Assembly: GCF_964199755.1 (NCBI RefSeq)
Contig: NC_133914.1
Coordinates: 992,001 to 1,056,000 of the forward strand
Direction of reading: 5' to 3'
DNA length: 64,000 bases
Source of the DNA: Larus michahellis
Taxonomy: Eukaryota; Chordata; Aves; Charadriiformes; Laridae
Positions 21,495 through 33,100 of the stretch are shown piece by piece. Under the pieces are notes generated by a model, which saw only the letters and a program-made list of their open reading frames with translations, had not been told where the DNA came from and searched no databases. Position 1 is the stretch's first letter. Every line of letters begins with the position of its first letter. Position numbers and translations under genes: made by a program.

Positions 21495-24400
21495 GTGAGA
21501 CCCCCCCCCGGATCCCCACATCCCCCCCGGCACCCCCAGAGCCCTCCCTTTGCTTTTAGGAGAGGGGCAGGCTCCCGGCTGCCCACAGCGATGCTCGAGC
21601 TGCATGTGTTTGATGGAAACACCTAAAAAAGCCCAACACAACCCCCCCCAGCACTTCTCCAGGTGTCAAATCCATCGGCAAACCTGAGGTGGGGACGTTG
21701 CTGGAGCTCTGCCAGTGTGGGGGGGGGATGGATCTGGGCTCCGTGTCCCCCCCCCCAGTAACGGCCAGTCCCGGCTGCGGGCAGGGAGGGAGCTCGGAGA
21801 AAGGACTTGTCAAACGCTCCAGCTCTGGGAAATATTTAAAGGCTTAAAATAGCTTTTTAAAGGGTGGGGGAAGCAAAAAAGCTCATTTTAGTGCAGACTT
21901 TCTCTCTAGTTATCGCTTTTTTATTCTGGTTCTTGTTGGCATTTCATGATTCGGGAGATGTTCTATAAAGAGAGGAGTTAATTGGGAGCCCCGCACATCC
22001 CAGGTGTTTCTGAAGGGCTATAATTATCCCCAGGAGCCAGGTGAGAGGTGCCGGAGCGGGGCAGAGCCACACCTGGGGACGGCGGGACCGGGACCCTTGG
22101 GGCTACGGGTGCCCAGGGGAGCAGCGCCTGCGCCGGGGGGGCTGCCAGGGCCAGGCAAATGCTTCCATGGGGGGGGCCCAGAGTGAGCAGGACAAACCTG
22201 GCTCCCCCAGGAGCAACCGCGGCGCTGTGCTGACACACGCACGGTCACGCAGCGGGAGCGGGGCTGCCGGCGGTGCCAGGGATGCCGGCAATGCCAGGGC
22301 TGCCGGCGGTGCCAGGGATGGATGCTGGGTCCACGCTCCTCCTTCTGCCATCTGCCGCCACTGGGGACATGTGGCAGCAGGGACGGTGTGACCGCGTGGA
22401 GAAAGGGAGACTTTGCTCATCAGCCCGTGTTGGGGCTGTTCCTGTTTGCGGCACCCGGGGGGGGCCGTGGGACACCCGTCCCCTGCGGCACGGGGACGTC
22501 GTCACGTGTCGACGGGGCTCTGGGGATTGTGGAGGCCGGGAGGTGGCTCTGCAGCAGTTGCTGGGATGGTGTCAGCACACGTGAGCTGAGTCTGGCAGGT
22601 CTCAGCACACGGGGGAGGTGACTGCGGTGCGGGGGGGCTCTCAGCCACGCAAAGGCACAATGGCGAGGGCTGTGGGGAGAGATGGGGCTGGGACACAGGG
22701 GGTGCGGGCAGCCCGTGGCTCTCCAGCAGGGTGTGAGTGGCACCGGGACACGTGCCTGCGCGGGGTCCTGCAGGGTTTCATCCCCAGGGATGAAATCCGA
22801 ATCACTAAATCATGCTGAGTAACATACCGAAAGCGGGGAGCAGCACGTGGGGAGGCTCCGGCCGTGCCCGGCATCCCGGTTTGTCCGTCTGGTTTGACGC
22901 CCATTCCGCAGGAGGGTGCGGGGGCAGCCAGCGCTTCCCAGGCTCATCCCCAGGCTCACCCCCTGTCTCGGCTTCCAGAGGGTGGCCCCAAAAAGCTGCG
23001 CAGCAACATCCGGAGGAGCACAGAGACCGGCATCGCGGTGGAGATGAGGACCAGGGTCACCCGACAAGGCAGCCGGGAGTCCACCGACGGCAGCACCAAC
23101 AGCAACAGCTCCGACGGCACGTAAGGCACCGCGCGGGGGGGCCGGGAGCTGGGGCTGGGCATCCCCCCCGCGCTGCCAGGGGCTCTCACTTCAGCCTGAT
23201 GCTCCATGGAAGCCCTTTGCCCTCCCCGGCGCAGGTTCATCTTCCCCACGACCCGGCTGGGCGCCGAGAGCCAGTTCAGCGATTTCCTCGACGGGCTGGG
23301 GCCGGGCCAGCTGGTGGGACGGCAAACGCTGGCCACCCCGCCGATGGGTGAGTGCCGGCCGCAGGGGGGTCCCTGCCCGGGCAGGGGGTGCCGGTGCCAT
23401 CTCCCGCCCCGCGGAGCGAGGGTTGGGGTTGCGTTTTGGCTGGTGCGGGGCTGGGCAGGGCAGAAGGATGCTCCAGCGACAGGGAAGGGGCTGCCTGGGG
23501 GGGAAGCGGCCGTGTGCTGCTCCATGGGGCACTGGCTCCGGGGGACAGGCTTGATCCCGGCAGCATCCCATGCCGAGCACATGCCGGGGGGGTGCATGGC
23601 TTGCAGGAGCCCTGGCCTTCCCCGCTGCTCCCGCTGCCGGCTCCGCACCGGGAGGGAACGTCACGCAGGGCTCCAGGCAGGACACCCGCCGGGGGAAGCA
23701 GCAGCTCTGCCTTTTCCCGAGGCCTCTCCTCTGCAGCAGCTCCTCCGAGCATCCCGCCGCAGAGGGGACCCAACTAAACCGCCTTTTGTTCCGTTTTTCC
23801 CTTTTAAATCCAAAATGGCTACGGAAAGTCCCCCCATGAATTTGAATTTCCAGCCAGCAGCAGCGTGTCCCTGGCTGCTCCCAGGACACACCGAGGTGTC
23901 TGCCCCGTGTCCTGCTGCGGGGCCGGAGCTGCCGGCAATGGGGAGAGCTGCCCCGGGGGGGACACACCAGGGTCCCATGTCCTGCCCCCTCCGTCCCCAC
24001 GGCACAGGGACCTGGTCCTGCTGGCCCCGCGTAAACCCCCGGGAGGGTGGGAGGGAAGGGAAGGGGGGCAGTTGGACCCCTCTGGGTTTGCCCACCTCCC
24101 CCGGGAGGGGACACGTCCGGCTTCCCTTGGGACAAGGTCCCACAGTGCCGAATCCCTACACCATCAGCCGGTTCCTGGCGCAGCCCCCGGTGCTGTCCCC
24201 TGACTTGCTGTTGAAATGCCAAGTGTGTTTTGAGACCATCCAGGTTCATCTCGCTCCTATTAAACCCCGCTGGGACGTCAGCTCACCCCTTCCCCGTCCC
24301 CATTCTCCCCCCCCCGGGGCCACAAGGCAGCGAGCGACGGGGACCCGCCAGCCAAGGGACGTACGTACGTACGGGCAGGACAGCGTAAGTGGGAGAACAA

Positions 24401-25798
24401 CTTCACCCCGAGATCCAGAGGTGCCCGGCCACGTTTCCTCCCGCAGACGCCCCTCCGCAGGGAGCGGGGAAGGACCCCAGTGAAGCACCGGGGAGATGGG
24501 GGCTGGTGGGTGCTGGCCCCCGGGGGGTGCTCGGCCACCGACCCCTCCTGCTCTTGCCAGGGTCTCGCCTCCCCCTCCCGGCTGAGGGCATCGCCCGGCC
24601 AAGGCACCTCCCCGGTTAATCCCAGACCCTTTTCCCATCACGAGGGAAAAAATGCCGCCAACGAGGCTGCCGAGGGATGGAGCCAGTGGGGAGGGTGGGG
24701 AGTGGGGGGCTCTCACCTCTCTCTTTGCTGCTCACATCTAAGCGTCTTCACATCAGCTCGGCTTTGTCCTTCCTCTAAATTCAGGATAAGCCACGCTCCG
24801 GCGGCGGGATGCTCGGGCGCTTGAGCGCTGGGTGCTGAGGAGGGGGCGCAGGCGGTGGCAGGGGGGGAAGGGGCTGCCGGGCCCCAGAGACGACAGCTCC
24901 CGCCGGCTTTTCGGCAGCACCGAACGGGAGAGCTGGGGGGGACGCGGGGCTGCGGCTGTCCCCGGTGGGAGGTGGCCATCGGGAAGGTGCTGAGCGCGTC
25001 TCGTCTCCCCCGCCCCAGGCGATGTCCACGTCGGCATGGCTGACCGGAACGGGCAGCTGGAGGTGGAGGTGATCCAGGCCAGGGGGCTCATCCCGAAGAT
25101 GGGTTCCAAGTCCATCCCTGGTAGGTGGCTGGGGAGGGAGGGGGTCGGAGGGGGAGTGCTGGGGACGGGCGCTGTGCTGGGACCGTCGCAGGAGCCAGCT
25201 CCGAGTCAGCGTTTCTCACCCGTTTTCCAACGCAGCCACCTACGTGAAGGTTTACCTGTTGGAGAACGGCGTCTGCCTGGCCAAGAAGAAGACCAAGGTG
25301 GTGAAGAAAACCTGTGACCCGTCCTACCAGCAGCCTCTGCTCTTCGAGGAGAGTCCCCAGGGCAAAGTCCTGCAGGTGACGCGCGCCCCGCACAGATTCT
25401 GGGGGACAGGGCGGGATCAGGGGAGCGAGGACAGGGCATAGAAACGCAGTGTCCTCACTGCTGTCCTTCAGACTGTAGCCTCCCTGTCCTGATCACGGCC
25501 AGCCACGCTGAATTTGCCGAGTTTCCCCCCAAAACTCCCACCTGGCGAGCGGGGCAGCTCCTCCAACGCCTTCTCTGCCCCGCAGGTGATCGTCTGGGGA
25601 GATTACGGGCGCATGGACCACAAGTGCTTCATGGGGATGGCCCAGATCGTCTTGGAGGAGCTGGATCTCTCCAGCGTGGTCGCGGGCTGGTACAAACTCT
25701 TCCCCACCTCCTCCCTGGCCGACTCCAGCATCGGGCCCCTGACGCGTCGCCTCTCCCAGTCCTCCCTGGAGAGCTCCACCAGCCCCTCCTGCCCGTAG
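21275..25798 (+). CDS. RIMS3: RIMS3, regulating synaptic membrane exocytosis protein 3
   Basis: Six coding exons are joined by GT-AG introns: 21275-21494, 22979-23120, 23235-23347, 25019-25120, 25236-25375 and 25586-25798. Phases add up to 930 nt, giving 309 residues; human RIMS3 is about the same length. The protein is the short gamma-type RIM, essentially the C-terminal C2B domain of RIMs, a presynaptic active-zone family that tunes transmitter release. Seen: an N-terminal basic stretch (KKRRSSLGAKMVAIVGLSQW), a Ser/Thr-rich linker (GSRESTDGSTNSNSSDGT), and a C2 domain from about residue 160 to 285. The C2 domain includes NGQLEVEVIQARGL, YVKVYLL, VIVWGDYGRMDHKCFMG and GWYKLFP. The tail is Ser-rich. 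RIM C2B domains are known not to bind calcium in the classical way. The start is the first ATG after the acceptor at 21220 and matches the family N-terminus MFNG. Confidence 0.97.
22261..22320. repeat. Short tandem repeat, 18-bp unit, in RIMS3 intron
   Basis: GGGCTGCCGGCGGTGCCA and its variant GGGATGCCGGCAATGCCA alternate for just over three units. It lies in the intron between coding exons 1 and 2. Confidence 0.85.
22979..23120 (+). CDS. RIMS3: RIMS3 coding exon 2
   Basis: Codes residues 74-120 plus two bases, from EGGPKKLRSN to the NSNSSDG stretch; donor GTAAGG. The Arg-rich segment (RRSTETGIAVEMRTRVTR) is highly conserved in the RIM family. Confidence 0.96.
23235..23347 (+). CDS. RIMS3: RIMS3 coding exon 3
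   Basis: Codes residues 121-158, including FIFPTTRLGAESQFSDFLDG and RQTLATPPM, the linker in front of the C2 domain. Donor GTGAGT; the downstream intron is about 1.7 kb. Confidence 0.96.
25019..25120 (+). CDS. RIMS3: RIMS3 coding exon 4
   Basis: Codes residues 159-192, the first C2 beta-strands (GQLEVEVIQARGL) and the KMGSKSIP turn; donor GTAGGT. Confidence 0.96.
25236..25375 (+). CDS. RIMS3: RIMS3 coding exon 5
   Basis: Codes residues 193-239 of the C2 core: YVKVYLLENGVCLAKKKTK with the polybasic strand, then CDPSYQQPLLF. It ends on a codon boundary at the donor GTGACG. Confidence 0.96.
25586..25798 (+). CDS. RIMS3: RIMS3 last coding exon with stop
   Basis: Codes residues 240-309: VIVWGDYGRMDHKCFMG, GWYKLFPTS and a Ser-rich C-terminal tail with LTRRLSQSSLESS. 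The stop TAG is at 25796-25798. Confidence 0.97.
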   Translation: MIVWGDYGRMDHKCFMGMAQIVLEELDLSSVVAGWYKLFPTSSLADSSIGPLTRRLSQSSLESSTSPSCP

Positions 25799-28700
25799 GC
25801 ACAGCTCGGTGGGAGAGGCCGGGAGGCAAAAGGAGACGTCCTGACCTACCAAAACTGTTAGTGGAGAGCTGTAAATATCCCGTCTTTTTTTTTTTTTCTT
25901 CCTTTTTTTCCTTTTTTTTTTTTTTTTTTTAAATCTCCTTCCCGAAACAAACCCGCTCCCCCCCGAGCACGTGTCCCGGCACACAGAGGGGGATGCTGCA
26001 GAGGGAGCGAGGACCGTGTGTTTTGAGACAGGGGAAGGAGAAGCAAACCCCCCACACACACCCCGGAGGGCTGCGACGCCGACCGCCCCCGAGACTGTTA
26101 CCGCACCTCGTCCCGCCGGGAAGGAATGGAAGCGACACGTTTCTCTCCCGACCACCCGACGAGAGCATCTCGGTCCGATTCATTCAGCGCCGCTGCCGAG
26201 CAGCGCCTCGACGAGGTTTCTGTTCCTCCGATTCCATTTCCTTGCCTCCGAGGAAAAGGTAGCTTTGCAAAGGAAAAAAAAAAAACAAAACTCAGAAAAA
26301 AAATCCAACTCAGCACTATTATTTTTTTTTTCCCCCCAAGGAATGTAGCATCTTCTATTATGTAGCTTTGCCACGTGCTAACAACACACTCACTCTCTGC
26401 AATATCTAAGAGACTCCGGATGGACCGGAAACATCTGCCAGTCACTTCCCGTTTGTTCGTTTTCCGACACAAATCCCGCCACACTGAGCAAGCACTTCTG
26501 GTGGCCGTTTTTCTTTTTTATTTAACTTTTTTTTTTTTTTTGGTAGCATGTAGCCTGTGACCAGTGACATTGCCAAAGCGCGAGAGGACAGAAAAAGGTG
26601 CACTCGCCTCCCCTGAGCACGCGCTGGTCTCAGCCTCCTGTGTCACCACTGGCCCTGGGCTTGCGCAGCCAAAGCAAGACCCGGAATATAAACTCTGTGA
26701 TGCCTCACGTGGAAGTTGGAGTCAGGAGAAGGTGACACGACCCAGCAGGAAAACCGCGATGCTGGTGGATCGTCTGGCTCCCGGCCCCTTCCTCCCGCGA
26801 GGGCCAGCTCGGGGTCCGGGATGCTCTCCGTGGATCAGGGATGTTCTCCTCGGATCCGGGATGCTCTCCTGGGGCCCGGGATGTTCTCCTCGGCTCCAGG
26901 CTGCTCCCCTCAATACTTGAATTCCAAGTAGGAGCCGAGGGTTGGCCGGCCCCGCGGCAGGACGCACCTTTCTCCAACTCTCGACTTGTTGGTACGCTAC
27001 AGGGGAACATCTCAACAGCATCTTCTGCTGATCTGGAATTGGGGTGACTGAGAGGTTACGAACAAAGGACTAAATGCTTTGACTTTATTATCAGGATGAG
27101 TGTTTTGGGTTTTTTGTTTGTATGTTTTGTTTGTTTTTAAAGCAGCATTTTGGTTCCCCCCCGAGGGACCAGTTCTTGTAGCAAAACCAAGAATTATGGA
27201 AGCTTTTTTTGAAGGTGCCTAATGAAATTTGCTGAAAATACTCAGGGGAGACACCACTAGAAACTCTGGTTTCTTCATAAAATATACTTAACACAATGAC
27301 TGTCCTGAAGGATCAGTTTCCAAAAGAGAGAAAAAAACAAACAACCAACACACCAAAAGATGAGCAGTCGTGAGACTGGAAGAGGACGAGAGGTGAATGG
27401 GGAATTGTCACCGAGCAGACAGCTCTGACCTTCAGTCTCTAACACAGATCGACCCACAGCACAGTTGGGATTTTTTACAGTTATTTCTTGGCAAAGCAGA
27501 GAATTCCACAATGCACAGAGCACAACAAACCAACCTGTGGTTCTCCTGGTGACGCCGGGAACGATGAACTAGCTCAAAGCTGTTGCCAGAATGGAACAAA
27601 AGCAAACCCGCAGGAACAGCCCGTTGCAGTGAAGCTCTTCCCTCCACAACCCCCAAAACGGGGGTCAGCAAAACTCCGCTGCTCGGCGGCTGGTTGACCC
27701 GACACCGCGAGGATTTTAGTGACATCGTGTCAAGGAATTTCAGCTGCTATGGTGGATTTTGGAACTTTACAAGTCAAAAAAAATCACTGTAGACCTCTGA
27801 GAAGAGAGCGAGCTGGATGCTGCTGACCCAGGGATGGAGAGGGGTCTGCCCAAGACGCCGGTACCTGCCTCCTCAAGGATTAAATCCTCGTTTCCCAGAG
27901 CGGGAAGCGCTCGTTCGAGCGACACGCGCTGGTTTCTGAGCTCGTGCTGAATGTCAGTGTGCAGGACGGCGGGACGCACGGACAGCCGCAGGCGGTTTGG
28001 GGAAGCAAACGCGGTGCCCTGACTGCCGGGACGGGGATAAACAACGGGCTGAACACGACGTTCCTTCCGAGCACGGAGCAGTTAGATGAGGCCAGCGACG
28101 CCTGCATGAGGCTAAACTTTCTCTGCCCTGGCGTGCTGGAATTTTGAATACACGTGAGGGAAGGCATCTTAAGAGGAAAAGCTTTCTGCTCCTTCAAGCT
28201 AACATTATTTGCTTTTGCTTTACAAACTCTATTTCAACGGGAAAAGGAAAAATCTGCCTGTGGCAGGACAATAAACCATGTCCACGGGGAACGGAACAGC
28301 AGCGTGGGCAGAGCTCTGCGGGTATTTTCTGCTCACTGGTGCGGAGACAGCATCCCACCCCCTTCCAGCATGGAGCCGGCTGGCTGTGCGGCTCTCCAGG
28401 GAGGCACAGAGCTTTCCCGGTCCCTCTCTCCACGCGCAACACAAGGCTTTTCTGGAGCTGGAGAACTGGCACAGACGCCGAGCAGCAGCAGCCCCGGGGC
28501 AGCCGGACCCACAGCAGCAGATGCCTCAGGTCCAGCAAAAGGCTCGCTGGTTCCGCACCCTGTGAAAACCTGCCCTTGCTGGCCCATGGAAAATCCAGGG
28601 AAAAGACCCGCCACAGCTGGAAGGCACACCTGGGTACTCCAGGGAACACGGAGAACCCAAGTACTTTGGCTTATTTATCATCATCAATAGACTGAGGGTG

Positions 28701-29900
28701 CATCGGAGGAGAACAGCGCAGCTCACGCCAGAACAAACCACACCCCAGTTCTTTCCCAGTGGGGTACTCTCGTCTGCTGGGTTCGGGGGGAACGATTCCT
28801 CCTGCTCAATGAGAGACCGGCAAGGTGGAGCCACCGCGCCAGTGACTTCCAGTGACCGTCACTCACTAGACAAACCGAGATCCATCAAAACCTTAACGTC
28901 TTCACTGTCAGCAACACGCGTCCTGTCCCCCCGGGCGGCTGGGACTCACTTCTCCAGGGAAGCATCTGGGTCAGGACCCACCTTACGCCAGTGTGGAAAA
29001 ACCAAAATGGGAGGAGAGATGGAAACGTGCCACGTTCACATCGCGGCATCAGCTCCTTCGCGTCTCTGAGCGCCGGGGACCACGTGCCAGATGCTTTCCC
29101 TCCTCCAACAACAAGAACAAAGAGGCCAAGACACCCAGTTGCTTTCTACATCCAGAAAAACCACAAGCTTCTGGACTCCAGGTTTTTGTCTGGGGGAATG
29201 TTATTGCAAAGGGCATTTATTTTTTTTTTTTTTAACGTACTATATGATTTGCCAAAGGTGGCTGCGCTGCCTAGGTATTATGCACTGTTATTTCCTCCCT
29301 TTCTTCCACCTTCCATCAGGAAATTCAAACCATTTGAATTTCCAGATATTTTCCCCTAGAAAGAATAATTAAGTCTTAAATGGAATTAAACTTGCAGCCC
29401 GTTTCCTACCCAGCAGCAAGTGAGCACCCAGTAGCACCCACCTGAGACACAGAAGACCTTACCATAGCCCGGCCGACAGTAGATGCTGGTGTCGGAATCA
29501 AGGCACCCTACTTGAGTAACAAGGGTGGATTTTGCCAAAATAGCCTGGAAGTTATACTTAAACATCCCCTAAACTCTAGTAAAGAAATAAAAGTCTTGGC
29601 CCCGCAGCAAAGCACAGAAAGCACTAGATGATTTCGTGCCCAGGCCTAAGTTATCCCTGGGTTTTTGACAAGCCTGGAATGGGCTTTATTTGCCAAAGTT
29701 GAGTGACTGAAAATTTTCTAGGCTGCCAGAAGATGGGCCAGGCCTCTGGGCTCAATCAGAAATTAGCTCCTGTTTCATCTACGTCATAGAACGGGAGAGG
29801 ATGCTTAGACAGAGTTTTCCGGAGATCAGGTGAGACACAGAACCAGTCACCTGGCCAGCAGTCACAAAACTAAACCTATTAAGTGGCTTTGGAAAATGGC
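25799..29900 (+). other. RIMS3: RIMS3 3' UTR (end not fixed)
   Basis: This begins right after the RIMS3 stop. It contains U-rich tracts (25883-25931, 26310-26335, 26521-26541) and candidate AATAAA signals at 28270-28275 and 29586-29591. Human RIMS3 has a multi-kilobase 3' UTR, so a long one is expected. Which signal is used cannot be decided from sequence. No open frame in it shows a known domain. Confidence 0.55.
25883..25931 (+). repeat. Pyrimidine tract early in RIMS3 3' UTR
   Basis: An almost uninterrupted T/C tract with two long T runs starts 85 bases after the stop codon. In the mRNA it would be a strong U-rich element of the kind bound by PTB or ELAV-type proteins; that role is inference. 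Confidence 0.85.
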
Positions 29901-29904
29901 ACAG

Positions 29905-30183
29905 AACCACTGAGACGGTGGGAAATAGAGGCAATGGGCACAAACTTGAGCATAGGAAGTTCCACCTAAACATGAGGAGGAACTTCTTTGCTGTGAGGGT
30001 GGCAGAGCCCTGGCACAGGCTGCCCAGAGAGGTGGGGGAGTCTCTGTCTCTGGAGACATTCCAACCCCGCCTGGAGGCGTTCCTGTGCCACCTGCTCTGG
30101 GTGACCCTGCTCTGGCAGGGGGGTTGGACTAGATGATCTCCAGAGGGCCCTTCCAACCCTATGATTCTATGATTCTATGATTC
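29905..30183 (+). mobile_element. CR1 LINE fragment (3' end)
   Basis: The sequence matches the well-known avian CR1 3' end: GCAATGGGCACAAACTTGAG, then GGAACTTCTTTGCTGTGAGG, CAGGCTGCCCAGAGAGGTGG, TTGGACTAGATGATCTCCAG and CCTTCCAACC. It closes with the CR1 tail repeat ATTCTATG. The copy is 5'-truncated, as is usual for CR1, and inserted in plus orientation. The left boundary is approximate. It shows that the genome is avian, or at least sauropsid. Confidence 0.93.
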
Positions 30184-33100
30184 CCTCCACGACCACCTTT
30201 TCCAGCTCCTAAAACCTTTTCTCCAGAAGCGGTTACAGATGTAGCTCTCAATAGCAAATACGAGACCAGGGACTGGCAGAGGAGCGGGATGGGGGTTCCC
30301 TTTGCTGGGAATCCCGTCTGTTCACCATCTCACGCGCCCGCTCCAGCAGCGACGAGACGTGAACCACCAAGCCTGCATTTGTAGGTGTTTGCCCACGTCG
30401 GTGCACGTGAGGAGTTAACGCATTTGAATATCCGTGCTCGTTTAAGTGAGCTTGCAAATACTCAGCAGCAGCGAGTACAATACAAAGGTCTTTACTGATA
30501 TAAGGCCATTTATAAACACATCACCGGTGATGTTTTTCCAGGCGTAAAGAGTCTACCTTCTGTTTTCTTCCAGTTGACTCAGACACTTCTTCCCAGATTG
30601 ATGTGAAACACTTGGACAACGCACATCTGTAAACTTCCTTAGGGGTGTGCATTTGGTTACTGATTTGGAAAATAACTGCATTTTAAAGGTCAAGGAACAG
30701 TGTTCAGGCACCGTTCTTCTTGATGGCTGAACTCAAAGTCTAAATGTGTTTTGCATCACAGATGGAAAAAGATATGAAGAGCTCTCTCCCTTTTCCTTTG
30801 GGTTTTCGTGCCTCCGGACAGATCCGTAGAATTACCTTCAGGAAGGGCAAGGTTGGCAGCCCGCGATGTGCTGAAGGCGTGACGGCCCGCCCCGGTGTTT
30901 CTCTAGCAAAGCTGTTTCAACTGGAAGTCTTCCTTCTACTCCACGGCCGCAGGCACAGAGAACACCCCAACCCTTGGCTGGTTGTTAGAGGTGCAGGAGT
31001 TACGTGTAGGAGCTAAAAAGAAGGTTGAAAGGCTGCAGAAAAGATTTCCTATGGAAAAAAAGCCAGCCTCTGCAGCAAGCAGGGTTGGAATGGGTGGGGT
31101 ACAGACGTGCTACGCGTAACGCGGCTGAAGTCCCACAGAACAGACTCAGTGACCCGATGTGACAGTCACACTCACCTTAACCGAGCTGGTCCGTACTTGG
31201 GGAAGATGTAGGTTTTAAAAGTAGACTTAGAAAAAATGTACAGTAAAGGGCCTAAGTGTTTGTCTTGCTGTCCGAATAACCGCCGCACTGTTTGACCCCC
31301 ATCATCTGCCTCGGGCGCAGACGCCAGGACGGCGCACGGGAGCACCCAGGGATCCCGGAGAAAGCAGCTCGGTTGGCAGCTGCCCCCGGGACCCAGGAGC
31401 TGGAGTGTGACCACTGGGCCTGTCTGAGCTCCGATTATCGGTATACCTCATTTATTATTTTTTTTTTCCCCTTCTTTCTCTCTCTCTTTTTTTTTTTTTT
31501 TTTTTTTTTTTAAGAACCAGAGCTTAGCGCGCTCTATCACATTCAGGTTATTTTTCCGTTGTACCTGTGCAATGAAGAGCAATGCCACGGGGTGTGCATT
31601 GACCACCTGCTGCCAGCCCCACCTCTGCTTCGTTTAGCACTTGCACTATTGATCGCCGAGCGAAAGGGCACGGGAAGCAAGAGGCCAGAGCGCTTCCCTG
31701 CAGGGAGGGATGGTTCGGCTGGACAGTAGGTACTGCGCTGGTAAAAAGGATGTAGATAAAAGCAGTCCAAAGGCTGCCCCTTAGCCCGGCACAGGCGGGT
31801 TTTTGCAGTCCTGCTCCCCTAAAAAGTCCTCCCCTCCCACCGAGGCGGCGAGCATCGCGGGTGCGATGGGCCGAGGACGGTGCTGCTGCTCTCGGAGGGG
31901 CACTAAGCCCTCGCTAAAGCTTTTGTCTGTCCCGCGGCTGGAGCGAGGGAGCCTCGGCAGCGGGCAGAAAGGGCGTCCCTCCAGCGGGACGACGGGCATT
32001 GAATATCAGTCCCATTTCCAAACAGGATCGCTGTCCGAATATATTCACTAGATCCCCGTACTCGCTAAAAAAAGGGACCTTTGCCCTAACGCTTGCAGTG
32101 AAGCGACACTTGATGCCAGAGAGCCTCCGGACGGAGCAGCACCCCCGCCTTGTCCCCAGCTGGCCAGGGACCCTGGCAGCGGATGCCTCTTGAATGTTAG
32201 CACTTTGAAGTTGGTGGCCTTGTTTTCTTAAAAGGGCTTGATCTTTTCATGCAGTTAAAAGTAAATAATCGTCCCCATCATGTTGTCCTACTCCCCACCT
32301 CAAAATTAAGCGATGAACAAGCACCTGGACCGTTTAAGACATTGTCCAGGACTCAAGAATCTGTCATTAATCTCAGAAGTTTATACCTCAAATATAAAAA
32401 CATATACATCCGTCTTAGTGACAACACTTGGTAAAGTAGCAGCTCCAAGTCTGAACTGAACTGTGTCCTTGAATTTGCTTACTAATGGCACCAGGAGAAA
32501 AAACCAAACCCACGTACGCACACAGAGAAAAGCACCAACTCATTTTTCGGAAGCAACCAAACTGAAGCATTCATCCTATCAAAAAATTCAGAATTTATAT
32601 TCCCAAAGATGACACATGAGGAATTTTACCTATACCTTACAAGTCTTTAAATACAGCCCATGCCTTTTAAACTGCGTTAGTCCCCCCAGAAGTACGAGGG
32701 GCCAGAATACGAGCACACACTGGCACAGAAAATGCACATAAAGGGTCCAAGGCTATTAAAGGTATGAGGCAGTGAGAGATGCACCCAGAACAGCTCAGCC
32801 AGCCGTTTCTAACCATCGCCTTTTCCTCCCGGTAGCTGCTTTGGAAGGCTCAGATGAGCATCTTGACGGGTGCATCATACAAAAGCGATACGGCCACGCA
32901 AGGACACAGAAGTCTAGGCTACTTCCCATTTTCCATCCTTAAGTCCCCAACAAGTTGCATTGGGAAGAATTTCCTAAAGCAAGGGTCCCATTAGACTGGG
33001 AAATCGTCAGAACTCCATTAGCCACAAGTTAATCGCTACTCTGAGCTTAGCCTCCAATCCCTAGTGAAGGAAGGCAGCAGACACCTCGCCCTTTGGGTGG

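Noticed and set aside
23206-24483. 425-codon plus-strand frame
   Set aside because: It contains RIMS3 exon 3 in frame but reads through the donor into intron; only 23235-23347 is coding.
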